NCBI GenBank assembly: GCA_014238905.1
Contig: JABAAE010000001.1
Location: 542,712 to 606,711, forward strand
DNA from: Planctomycetota bacterium
GTDB taxonomy: Bacteria; Planctomycetota; Planctomycetia; Pirellulales; Pirellulaceae
Length of the DNA stretch: 64,000 nucleotides
Reading direction: 5' to 3'
Of this stretch, positions 19,216 to 27,740 are shown in pieces. The position numbers and the translations under genes were made by a program. A model generated the notes under the pieces. That model worked only from the letters and a program-made list of their open reading frames with translations. It did not search any database and was not told the origin of the DNA. Within the stretch, counting starts at the first letter, position 1. Every line of letters begins with the position of its first letter.

Positions 19216-22200
19216 AATAACCTTGCCCGGAGTTTTCACTCGACTCATTATTTTCATCCGGGTCTCTGCTGTTCTCCGCATCTTCATCAGTCGATACTGG
19301 TACAGAGCTTTCACCGGCTACCTCCGCTACGGTCTCTTGATGACCGTTACTCGAGACTGGCGTGACGGCAACAGACCGATTTTTCCAAGCCGCACTCAAG
19401 TTGAATGAAAACTCCCTTAAGTGTCCGATGCCCCAGATCAGCACGACCAAACCTGTGCTGATCAACAAGACCGATCCTAAAATCTGACGCGCCAACATTG
19501 GGAAAAAGACTCCTGACATGACGAAAATCGCAATCAGAAAAAACAACCCGGACAACTGCAGGGTGAATGGTCTTCGGTAGAGTGGCAGCCCAACGAGAAA
19601 GACAAGAATAACCACCGTAGAGTGCAGCCAGACCTTGGAAATCGAGATCACTTTTAGCTCTTCTTCTGGACCAGGCCTCAACGAAGAAAATAAATATCGC
19701 CTGCCGTCGGTATTAAATTCAGGCGAGGGATTCAAGTCATTCACGCCATTTTGAATGTCCTGTTTAATTTGGTCTACTCGCCACCGAAGTTCATCTCCTC
19801 CCGCGTACTCGTTGATCGCTCGCTCGGTAAGAACTCGCCAGGAGGATTTGTTTTTCAATAATTCGTTGGTCCACGGTCCCAAGCTGCCTATGACAGCTCG
19901 TTCCTGGGGGACATGCACGCATAGGTAAACCTTCTGCATGGCCGGTTCATCTGCGAACGAAGGCAGGACGATTCGAGAAGCCTCTGCATCCACTTTATAC
20001 CGGAGGTCCAAAAGGAACGGCTCGTCACTCTTGATGCCCGTCAAGGGAATAAACAGCTGATCATCCGTTCCAATCTCCAGATTGACGGGATTACCGTTGA
20101 TTCTGACCGGCTGGGAATCAAATGCGTTTTTGGCATCGACTCCCTCAGGCAGCTTGATTCCCAACCGCTGGACAGCACTTCGAATCCGAAACAGGGCCTG
20201 GACATTTAATCCGGATTGCCGCAATTGAACGATTTGCACTAGACCGGCCTCAACGTTAGTTAACTTGACGTCTTCCACATCGTATCGGGTTGCCCTGATT
20301 CCAAGCGACCAACTATCAACAAATTCAAAAGCGGCTGCTGCGTCGGGCGACCTAGCCTCAGACATGAGATCTACCTTGGGATCGATCGGGACAATCCCTT
20401 CGACGCCCTCTATTGGCTGTATATCAATGGTCTCGGATTTACTGGTAACGATTTGCCCCTGAGCACGATCAACATTTCGGGGAATCAAGCGGGGAAGCGA
20501 GATATCAACACTCTTACCAATTTCAAGTTCATTGATTTTTTCTTCCCAACTCAAATGAATCGTCCGGTTTCCTATCCATTCCGTTTCACCTGAGAAACTC
20601 CACCCCACATATCCACCCTCAAGTCCGTCGGCATTATCAAGCTCGGACTCGGTTACACCTTGTGTCAGATTCCGAGCCGACGTGGCAACCGATTCGGGCA
20701 AATCGATGCGGATACTCTTTATCCCGCTGTAAAGAATTTCATAAAAAAACTTGGCATCATACTTGACGACACCACTCTCTATTTTCGCTGACAACAACTG
20801 TCGTACGGTCACCTGCGGTCGCCGGCGGAGCACCCCAACCTTCAGTTCCTGCCGATCTCCGGAATAGGTATAGGCGAGAACCGAACGGCCACCCTTAAAT
20901 CGGGGTCCGGCAGAAATTTTTTCGTAAGCTTTGACTGTAGCCACCTGCTGCAAACCCGTTTCCAGCTCCGGGTTGATTCGTAGACTTTCTGGACCGTAGA
21001 CAACCAGATTTCCAGATGAGTATTCGATGAAGGAATCACTAACCCCGGGAACCGGTAACTCCAATTCGCTGGCCTCCCCCGTGGGTGTTAACAGGTTCGC
21101 GTCCGCAACCTCTTTTTCAATCGACACAATCATCCCGGTTTTGCCCATTGCCTTTTGGGTAAACTCCACCGTCCAAAGCGTCTTTTCTGTTTCGTCTTGG
21201 CGAAACTCGCTTACTCCGATCTGGTTTTTCCCGGGGCGACCCACAATGGACCTTACCTCGTACCCGATCGGGACTTTTATCCCTGTACTAAAGACACCCG
21301 CTTTCTGAATGTCGTACTCGATAGTGAGCATTGCCGATATTTTTTGAGGCGTCACATCGACCTCGATCAACTGTTCGGCGATTATTCTGGGAAGAATCTT
21401 TTCAATTCTCATCTCGAGCTGGTAGGGCAGCGAAGCGTACCGGAAAGCAAGATCCCAGTTGATTTGTTTCAATTGACCTGGGAGCTCCGATTTATCCAGC
21501 TGCAACAATCCCAATCGATTGGTAATGATGCTCCGAAGTCCCTCTGCCAACCTGACAACGACCACCCCTTGCTGGCGGGATGCATTAAGAGCGTTAATTT
21601 GAGGCGCTGAGAACTCCTGTTTTAATGCTTCCTCGGTCAATTTTTCCAATTCCATTGTCAGGGTCTGGAGGCCCTGGATGGGTGAAAACAGCTCGACATT
21701 GATGGCCTGTTTGCCGTCGACCGTTTCAACATTCCATTTTTTGACATTATCGTTAAAAACGTTTGTTACTTTCTGATCCACCGGCACCTCAATTTGAAAG
21801 CCGGTCAACTCAGCCCGGGAAATCTCGTAATTAATTTGAACCTGTGTTCGTTGCACATTTTTTTCAATGATGACCTGCTGAACTGTTTGAGCTGACACGA
21901 TAGCGTCAAGGCCGGCCGCGCCTTCGGATTTTGGATTCCATTTAAGAGTGATCACCGGAGCCACTCCCAAAAACGCATAGACAACCGTTTCTTTCTCGGG
22001 ATCAGTGTTTTCCGTTTCGGCATCTCCCCCCGATTCGGATACAGCAATCAATGGTTCAATATCAATTTTGACTTTCGGTTGAGGTATGCGAATTTGCCAA
22101 CGATTGACCGGAGCCTGCGGAGCCTCGAAGGAAACCGCACTTTGACCGACACTCTTGATAAACTGCCTTGCATACTGAAGGCTAAGTTCCAGGGTTTTGG

Positions 22201-22792
22201 GCTGATCGGTTTCGTTTTTCGCCAGCAGTTTGTAGCCGGTCTCCTTGCTAAAAATAATCCTGGCTTCTTCGGCTCCTATTTTCGCGCTGCTGATCACCGA
22301 ATTACGCAGCCCCAATGTTACCTCGTGCCACCCCTTAGACAGCAATTCGATCCTGATCGTGGAATCCACCAACACGACTGCGTCCTTGATTGAAGCTCGA
22401 CTATCGGCCTGCGAGATAATTGAGCCCTGTCTCGATTCAGCCTCCTCTGGAAGGCGGGCATTTTTTCGCGCCGCATTCCAAAGCTCATTGAACTCCTTGT
22501 AGGACAGCACCACCTTGCGGTCGTTTTTTTCAAATACATCTCGCAGTTTTTCAAAAGGAATGTAGATCGTTCGTTCGCGAATCTGGTCATCAGATGGTTC
22601 CTTATCCTGCTTCGACATCGCGGGAACCGGTGCCCCGACCGCTGCCGGAGGACCAGGTGCGTCCTCCTGACGGCCGGTGACTGGAAGGCTCCATAGAATA
22701 ACTACTGCCATCCAAAGGCATGCTGCACCGGCGAACCTCGGTCGACTCTGCTGAGTGTTCTGGAATCGGGCTGAAAACAGGTAAGATCTCAT
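19214..22792 (-). CDS. Large secreted/membrane protein, paralogue of the giant protein's two halves
   Basis: 1,192 residues, no recognised family. A signal peptide is present (GAACLWMAVVILWSLPVTG, about residues 22-40). The first block, IYIPFEKLRDVFEK then SYKEFNELWNAARKN, matches the opening of both units of the downstream giant protein. Later blocks match too: GFQIEVPVDQKVTNVF with a following W, TIEYDIQKAGV, and the juxtamembrane DGRRYLFSSLRPGPEEELKV. Three membrane spans at about 1056-1124 (VVILVFLVGLPLYR, LFFLIAIFVMSGVFFPML, ILGSVLLISTGLVVLIW) are followed by an acidic cytoplasmic tail of about 65 residues. It ends 10 bases before the giant gene, so the pair forms an operon. The ATG at 22792 has only a weak ribosome binding site. 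Confidence 0.78.
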   Translation of the reverse strand: MRSYLFSARFQNTQQSRPRFAGAACLWMAVVILWSLPVTGRQEDAPGPPAAVGAPVPAMSKQDKEPSDDQIRERTIYIPFEKLRDVFEKNDRKVVLSYKEFNELWNAARKNARLPEEAESRQGSIISQADSRASIKDAVVLVDSTIRIELLSKGWHEVTLGLRNSVISSAKIGAEEARIIFSKETGYKLLAKNETDQPKTLELSLQYARQFIKSVGQSAVSFEAPQAPVNRWQIRIPQPKVKIDIEPLIAVSESGGDAETENTDPEKETVVYAFLGVAPVITLKWNPKSEGAAGLDAIVSAQTVQQVIIEKNVQRTQVQINYEISRAELTGFQIEVPVDQKVTNVFNDNVKKWNVETVDGKQAINVELFSPIQGLQTLTMELEKLTEEALKQEFSAPQINALNASRQQGVVVVRLAEGLRSIITNRLGLLQLDKSELPGQLKQINWDLAFRYASLPYQLEMRIEKILPRIIAEQLIEVDVTPQKISAMLTIEYDIQKAGVFSTGIKVPIGYEVRSIVGRPGKNQIGVSEFRQDETEKTLWTVEFTQKAMGKTGMIVSIEKEVADANLLTPTGEASELELPVPGVSDSFIEYSSGNLVVYGPESLRINPELETGLQQVATVKAYEKISAGPRFKGGRSVLAYTYSGDRQELKVGVLRRRPQVTVRQLLSAKIESGVVKYDAKFFYEILYSGIKSIRIDLPESVATSARNLTQGVTESELDNADGLEGGYVGWSFSGETEWIGNRTIHLSWEEKINELEIGKSVDISLPRLIPRNVDRAQGQIVTSKSETIDIQPIEGVEGIVPIDPKVDLMSEARSPDAAAAFEFVDSWSLGIRATRYDVEDVKLTNVEAGLVQIVQLRQSGLNVQALFRIRSAVQRLGIKLPEGVDAKNAFDSQPVRINGNPVNLEIGTDDQLFIPLTGIKSDEPFLLDLRYKVDAEASRIVLPSFADEPAMQKVYLCVHVPQERAVIGSLGPWTNELLKNKSSWRVLTERAINEYAGGDELRWRVDQIKQDIQNGVNDLNPSPEFNTDGRRYLFSSLRPGPEEELKVISISKVWLHSTVVILVFLVGLPLYRRPFTLQLSGLFFLIAIFVMSGVFFPMLARQILGSVLLISTGLVVLIWGIGHLREFSFNLSAAWKNRSVAVTPVSSNGHQETVAEVAGESSVPVSTDEDAENSRDPDENNESSENSGQGY

Positions 22793-23178
22793 TTAATTAA
22801 TCCGGTAGAATGAAGCTCTATCGCGACTCGGCGGCCCGCAAATAAATCATAGTTGGATGAACAGAGGCCGGGGTGTTTGTCGTTAAATAGCTCACCGTTG
22901 GAGAATAGGTGGGCATTTGTGTCAAAATTTCCCGCCAAACACGGTGTTAAACCAACTTTTTCCTAAAATACGGTTGCATCAAAAAACTGTCGCTCACATC
23001 CTGATAAAATGTCAGGGGCTATCGGTTTCCTTTATGTCAAACACATTCAATTGATGGATCGGTAAAACGGGCTTTTTTCGATCTCCCCGCCTAACGCATT
23101 AAGAATTACGACCGGTCACGCAGATTGTTTCATCCACCCACCACTTTTATTCTTTCAGAAGAACACAAGGAGCATCAC
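22793..23178. other. Divergent intergenic region
   Basis: 386 bases between the start of the minus-strand paralogue operon and the DUF1080 gene. It should contain promoters for both. No gene, clear hairpin or repeat is visible. The part nearest the DUF1080 gene ends in the AAGGAG ribosome binding site. Confidence 0.45.
23167..23172 (+). promoter_or_regulatory. Ribosome binding site deciding a TTG start
   Basis: AAGGAG six bases before the TTG at 23179. The translation then opens directly with a signal peptide, so this TTG is preferred to the in-frame TTG at 23125. Confidence 0.8.
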
Positions 23179-24483
23179 TTGATTTACAGAATTCTCACAA
23201 TTTTTCTGTTGTTTTTGGCCTTTTCACCAACCGCAATCGGCATCGCCCAGACCCCGCCACAGGCATTTGAAAAGCTGTTTAACGGTAAGAATCTTGATGG
23301 TTGGTATGGTCTGAAAACCATGGACCCGCGAAAGATGAAGGCCATGTCCAAAGAAGAATTTGCCAAGTTTCGAGCCAGCACGGCAGCTCAAACCTCTGCG
23401 CATTGGACAGCTGAAGACGGCGAAATCGTTAACGATGGTCAAGGTGCCTACCTCACAACCGAACGAGAATTTGGCGACTATGAATTTTGGCTGGAATACA
23501 AAACGGTCGCCAATGCGGACAGCGGAATTTATCTGAAAGCGACTCCCCAGGTGCAAATTTGGGACACAACCAAAGCGGGTGGCAAATGGAAGATCGGTGC
23601 CGACAAGGGATCTGGTGGATTGTGGAACAATAGCGCCGGTGCACCAGGCAAGGACCCTCTTGTTCTTGCTGACAAACCATTCGGCCAGTGGAATAAAGTT
23701 CGCATTATTCAACTCGGCGCTCGAACCACGGTCTATCTCAATGGCAAACTGGTCGTCGATCATGCCATCATGGAAAACTACTGGGGCAGAAAACAGCCCT
23801 TGGTACGTAAGGGCCCTATTCAGCTACAAACACATGGTGGTGAAATTCGCTGGCGGAATCTTTTCGTCCGAGAAATCTCCCCAGATGAAGCCAATGGCAT
23901 GCTGGCGGCCAAGCATCATGACGGCTTCAATTCCATTTTTAATGGAAAAGACTTTTCCGGCTGGGATGGACCCATCGACAACTATCAGGTGGCCGATGGC
24001 ATGCTGATGTGTAAAAAAGGAAAAGGGGGCACCATCTATACGAAAAAAACCTATTCGGACTTTAAAGCCCGGCTGGAATTTCGCTTGCCACCCAAGGGCA
24101 ACAATGGTTTGGCAATTCGTTATCCTGGCAAAGGGAATACCGCCTACGGCGGAATGTGTGAATTGCAGATTTTGAATTACGACTATCCCGGCAAACTTGA
24201 TCCGCGGCAATTCCATGGATCGGCCTATGGAATGGCTGCCGCCGAGCAAGGCTACCTGCGGGAAACAGGACAGTGGAATTTCCAGGAAGTGACCGTTGTT
24301 GGTTCAACCATTAAAGTCGAGCTCAACGGAAGCGTTATCCTGAACACGGATCTGAGCACCATCGACAAATACATGGCCAATAGCGCCCATCCAGGAAAAA
24401 CCAACACCTCTGGCTCGTTTGGTTTTGCTGGCCATAGTGATCCGGTTCAATTTCGCAACATCTCCATTAAGGACTTGAAATAG
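23179..24483 (+). CDS. Secreted protein with two DUF1080 (3-keto-disaccharide hydrolase) domains
   Basis: 434 residues with an N-terminal signal peptide (MIYRILTIFLLFLAFSPTAI). Two tandem DUF1080 concanavalin-like beta-sandwich domains follow. The first (about residues 32-255) opens with FEKLFNGKNLDGWYGLK and contains DYEFWLEYKT and NSGIYLK-like text (ADSGIYLKATPQVQIWD). The second (about 260-434) opens with FNSIFNGKDFSGWDG and contains GNNGLAIRYPGKGN and AYGGMCELQIL. Planctomycetes encode many such proteins. Some members act on 3-keto sugars or glycosidic bonds, others only bind carbohydrate, so the substrate is open. The first copy lacks the residues GLAIR of the second, which may mean different roles. 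A terminator follows 35 bases after the stop. Confidence 0.88.
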   Translation: MIYRILTIFLLFLAFSPTAIGIAQTPPQAFEKLFNGKNLDGWYGLKTMDPRKMKAMSKEEFAKFRASTAAQTSAHWTAEDGEIVNDGQGAYLTTEREFGDYEFWLEYKTVANADSGIYLKATPQVQIWDTTKAGGKWKIGADKGSGGLWNNSAGAPGKDPLVLADKPFGQWNKVRIIQLGARTTVYLNGKLVVDHAIMENYWGRKQPLVRKGPIQLQTHGGEIRWRNLFVREISPDEANGMLAAKHHDGFNSIFNGKDFSGWDGPIDNYQVADGMLMCKKGKGGTIYTKKTYSDFKARLEFRLPPKGNNGLAIRYPGKGNTAYGGMCELQILNYDYPGKLDPRQFHGSAYGMAAAEQGYLRETGQWNFQEVTVVGSTIKVELNGSVILNTDLSTIDKYMANSAHPGKTNTSGSFGFAGHSDPVQFRNISIKDLK

Positions 24484-24824
24484 TCGGGAATTACGCCGCA
24501 GATGGATTGACTGATCAGGCCGCTATCGCGGCCTTTTTTTATTTATTCCCGGTGTTTTCGAGGTGAAGTTTTTTGATGTGAAGCAGACGGTGGCTACCTG
24601 ATTGGACTATCATTGGGCAGCCTAACCCGATTTCTTGCCGAGGTTAGTTCGCGGAGACCGGTGCCGATTAAAGCGTGGACCTTCGATACAATTATCATCA
24701 ATACGGTTCTTTGTTTGTGCCAAATATCCGAAAGAGTGTCCTGCGATTGTCGCTTTATGCGGTATCGAACCAACACACCAGATCGATCGAAAAAAAACAG
24801 AAAATTGACGGGGCTTAAGAACCA
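24484..24824. other. Intergenic region after the DUF1080 gene
   Basis: 341 bases. The left part holds the terminator at 24518-24540. The rest shows no gene; a minus-strand frame at 24594-24776 lacks a ribosome binding site. Confidence 0.5.
24518..24540 (+). terminator. Rho-independent terminator of the DUF1080 gene
   Basis: GGCCGC-TATC-GCGGCC followed by seven T residues: a six-base GC stem, four-base loop and T-tract, 35 bases after the stop codon. This is a textbook intrinsic terminator. Confidence 0.9.
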
Positions 24825-25808
24825 GTGAATGCTTTAGTTACCGGGGGAGGCGGATTTCTTGGCCAATATATTGTCGAACAGCTGGTTGCCCGCGGCGATT
24901 CTGTACGCTCCATTTCTCGAAACCGGTATCCCCAACTGACACAATTGGGGGTTGAACAGATTTCCGGGGACATTCAGGATCCCATGATTGTTCATCAAGC
25001 TTGCCAAGGCATCGATACCGTTTTTCACACCGCAGCAATCGCCGGCATTTGGGGATCATGGCAGAAATATTATGGTGTCAACACATTAGGCACCCGGAAT
25101 GTGCTCGAGGCTTGTCGGAAAAACAAGGTTTTTAAGCTTGTCTACTGTTCCAGTCCAAGCGTCATTTTTGACGCCAGCAATCAGGAAGGATTGGATGAAA
25201 CAGCGGCATATCCAACCCGTTGGCTGTGTCATTACCCTCGGTCCAAAGCCTTGGCCGAACAGGAAGTCCTGTCGGCTAACGATTCCCATTCCTTCTTGAC
25301 ATGTGCTTTGCGCCCCCATTTGATATGGGGACCAAGGGATCAGCACTTGATTCCTCGGCTCATCGATTCTGCGAAGAAAGGAAGACTCCGTATCGTCGGT
25401 GACGGCAACAACCTTGTCGATAACGTTTATGTTGAAAATGCCGCACAGGCTCACTTGAACGCCTCTGACCATTTGACACCGGGCTCTCCCGTTTGTGGTC
25501 AAGCCTATTTCATCACTCAAGGAAAACCTGTTAATTGTTGGGCTTGGATCAATGAGATCTTGACTGGAACGGGACTGAAACCGGTTGAAAAGAAAATTGG
25601 ATTTTCGTCCGCTTGGTCGGTCGGTTGGGCGATGGAAACCGTTTACCGACTCCTGGGACGATCAGCAGAGCCGTCTATGACTCGGTTTCTGGCCGCCCAA
25701 CTCGCTCAGCATCATTATTATCAAATTGACAAGGCTCGACGTGATTTTGGTTATGAACCGACGGTCAGCCATAAACTGGGCATGGCACGCCTATTGGACT
25801 CTCTTTAA
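24825..25808 (+). CDS. NAD(P)-dependent epimerase/dehydratase family reductase (3-beta-HSD/OleD-like)
   Basis: 327 residues of the extended short-chain dehydrogenase superfamily. The Rossmann motif TGGGGFLG is at residues 6-13. The next strand ends in ISRNRYP, suggesting NADP use. Catalytic Tyr-Lys appears as CHYPRSKALAEQ, and the preceding Ser is in VYCSSPSVIF. The pattern HTAAIAGIWGSW and the Pro-rich RPHLIWGPRDQHLIPRL fit the 3-beta-hydroxysteroid dehydrogenase / OleD 2-alkyl-3-oxoalkanoate reductase branch. The start is GTG at 24825 with a weak ribosome binding site. It lies just ahead of the ketosynthase/ACP cluster but is separated from it by a terminator, so a shared pathway is only a possibility. 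Confidence 0.82.
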   Translation: MNALVTGGGGFLGQYIVEQLVARGDSVRSISRNRYPQLTQLGVEQISGDIQDPMIVHQACQGIDTVFHTAAIAGIWGSWQKYYGVNTLGTRNVLEACRKNKVFKLVYCSSPSVIFDASNQEGLDETAAYPTRWLCHYPRSKALAEQEVLSANDSHSFLTCALRPHLIWGPRDQHLIPRLIDSAKKGRLRIVGDGNNLVDNVYVENAAQAHLNASDHLTPGSPVCGQAYFITQGKPVNCWAWINEILTGTGLKPVEKKIGFSSAWSVGWAMETVYRLLGRSAEPSMTRFLAAQLAQHHYYQIDKARRDFGYEPTVSHKLGMARLLDSL

Positions 25809-25873
25809 ACCAGAAATCATGTTTAACGACATCGCCATGGAAAGATGATGGCCAAAAAAACCCTCTGTTGTCA

Positions 25874-25904
25874 GCATTCAGCATCTCGCTGAATGCCTGT
25901 TTTT
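25874..25904 (+). terminator. Rho-independent terminator after the reductase gene
   Basis: GCATTCAGC (25874-25882), a five-base loop, then GCTGAATGC (25888-25896), followed by CTGTTTTT. A perfect nine-base stem and a T-run about 65 bases past the stop codon separate this gene from the ketosynthase cluster. Confidence 0.8.
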
Positions 25905-26052
25905 GCCGATAGGAGAGGGAAATCTCGATGAATGGCCTGATGGTCTCAATGCTGTTGCATGATACGTCGTTTGGGTGGCAAGCTGCTGAGACCCTTTTTA
26001 TTTCATCCCAAACGGGATAAATTGTTACGTTTGACTTGGTCTCCGGATTTTC

Positions 26053-27312
26053 ATGATAGCCGACGCAAAACAACCCGAATTACCTGATGAACAGCGAATT
26101 GTCATCACCGGTATCGGCTTGACTGCACCCAACGGCAACTCCTATTCCGATTTCCGGGAAGCACTTCTGGCTGGCAAAAGCGGGGTTCAAGACTATGAAA
26201 TCCGCTACTTTGGCAAGACATTTGCCGGTGTCTGCGATTTTGACGAACGAAAACACCAAACCCGAAAAGACCGCCGGCGTGGAACGCGGGCAGCAAGCGC
26301 GGGAATTTATTGCGCTAACGAGACCATCATCGATTCAGGGATCGACTGGCCAAACATGGACCGGAGCCGTGTCGGAATTTATGTTGGTGTCACCGAACAT
26401 GGCAACGTGGAAACCGAAAACGAAGTCTATGAAATAAAAGGCTTCGATTACGATACTCAATACTGGTCACACCATCACAACCCTCGCACCGTAGCCAATA
26501 ATCCAGCTGGCGAAATTGCCTTGAACATGGGAATTATCGGTCCACATTACACAATTGGAGCGGCCTGTGCCGCCGGAAACGCAGGCATGATTCAGGGTGC
26601 CCAGATGCTCCGCCTCAACGAATGTGATGTGGCAATTGCGGGCGGCGTTTCAGAAAGTATTCACACCTTTGGGATCTTTGCCGGCTTTAACAGCCAAGGT
26701 GCCTTGGCAAGGGACGGAGATCCCGAATCCGCTTCTCGACCGTTTGATCTGAATCGTCAAGGCATTGTCGTTGCGGAAGGGGGCTGCCTTTATACGCTGG
26801 AAAGATTCTCCGACGCCAAAAAGAGAAATGCGAAGATCTATGGTGAACTGGTCGGTTATGCCATGAACACCGACGCGACCGATTTTGTCCTACCCAATCC
26901 TGAACGGCAGTCTGCCTGCATTCACTTGGCGCTTAAGAAAGCCGGCCTAGTGGCTGAGCAAATTGATATCGTCAGCACGCATGCGACCGGAACCACATCC
27001 GGTGATCTACAGGAATGCTCTGGATTGCGGTCGGTTTTTGGCAAGAGCCAAAAGACGTACATTAATAATACAAAAAGTTTTATTGGCCACAGCATGGGAG
27101 CGGCAGGTGCGATCGAACTTGCCGGAAACCTGAATTCGTTCACCGATGGAGTTTGCCACGCTACCATTAATGTGAACGAGCTCGATCCTGATTGCCATTT
27201 ACCCGGACTGGTAATCAATGAGCCGCGAGAAGTTGGTGATGTGAAGTACATTCTCAACAATTCTTTCGGGATGCTGGGAATCAATTCCGTAGTCATTATC
27301 GGGAAAATTTAG
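26053..27312 (+). CDS. Beta-ketoacyl-[acyl carrier protein] synthase, FabF-like
   Basis: 419 residues, thiolase-fold condensing enzyme. It joins malonyl-ACP to an acyl chain. The full catalytic triad is in place: Cys172 (IGAACAAGN), His310 (STHATGTTSGD) and His346 (SFIGHSMGAAGA), spaced as in FabF (C163/H303/H340 in E. coli). The closing NNSFGMLGINSVVI also matches. The N-terminus RIVITGIGLTAPNGNS supports the ATG at 26053. Divergence from housekeeping FabF, for example the run YWSHHHNPRTVANN, and the adjacent carrier protein and desaturase-like oxidoreductase, suggest a dedicated biosynthetic cluster rather than bulk fatty acid synthesis. It begins a four-gene run with gaps of about 48, 128 and 14 bases. 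Confidence 0.9.
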   Translation: MIADAKQPELPDEQRIVITGIGLTAPNGNSYSDFREALLAGKSGVQDYEIRYFGKTFAGVCDFDERKHQTRKDRRRGTRAASAGIYCANETIIDSGIDWPNMDRSRVGIYVGVTEHGNVETENEVYEIKGFDYDTQYWSHHHNPRTVANNPAGEIALNMGIIGPHYTIGAACAAGNAGMIQGAQMLRLNECDVAIAGGVSESIHTFGIFAGFNSQGALARDGDPESASRPFDLNRQGIVVAEGGCLYTLERFSDAKKRNAKIYGELVGYAMNTDATDFVLPNPERQSACIHLALKKAGLVAEQIDIVSTHATGTTSGDLQECSGLRSVFGKSQKTYINNTKSFIGHSMGAAGAIELAGNLNSFTDGVCHATINVNELDPDCHLPGLVINEPREVGDVKYILNNSFGMLGINSVVIIGKI

Positions 27313-27360
27313 TTCTAATTAGTTGAAACACGTTCGGCATCGGCCGAATTGGAGATAAAC

Positions 27361-27612
27361 ATGAGTCCCGCAGATATCCGCGAAGTCATCTTGGAAATTC
27401 TGGAAGACATCGCGCCCGACGAAGATTTAACCACGCTAAAAGACGATATTGCATTTCGCGAGCAGCTTGAACTTGACAGCATGGACTTTCTGGACATCGT
27501 GATGGAACTTAGAAAACGGCATCGAGTGCAAATTCCCGAAGAGGAATACGGCGAGTTGGCCAGCATGGAAAGCACCGTCAAATATCTAACTCCGAAAATG
27601 GCAGACATCTAG
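27361..27612 (+). CDS. Acyl carrier protein
   Basis: 83 residues. The ATG at 27361 has GGAG six bases upstream; the in-frame TTG at 27349 is not needed. The phosphopantetheine attachment Ser40 lies in ELDSMDFLDI, the usual DS(L/M) motif at the start of helix 2. The protein is strongly acidic (ILEDIAPDEDL), as expected for a carrier. It follows the ketosynthase by 48 bases and precedes the oxidoreductase by 128, so it most likely carries the intermediates of that cluster. Confidence 0.93.
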   Translation: MSPADIREVILEILEDIAPDEDLTTLKDDIAFREQLELDSMDFLDIVMELRKRHRVQIPEEEYGELASMESTVKYLTPKMADI

Positions 27613-27740
27613 CACCGCTGTCGGATCCGATTGGATCATTTGCTTATGGCGAACCGATTAAGCTATTAGGGTGGTCCGAAATCATTTGACTTCAAAATTT
27701 CGTGTCGTCTGTTTCATTATCCTTCCCGTCCGTTCCCACC

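Noticed and set aside
25765-26073. 102-codon minus-strand frame between reductase and ketosynthase
   Set aside because: Overlaps the ends of both real genes and the terminator.
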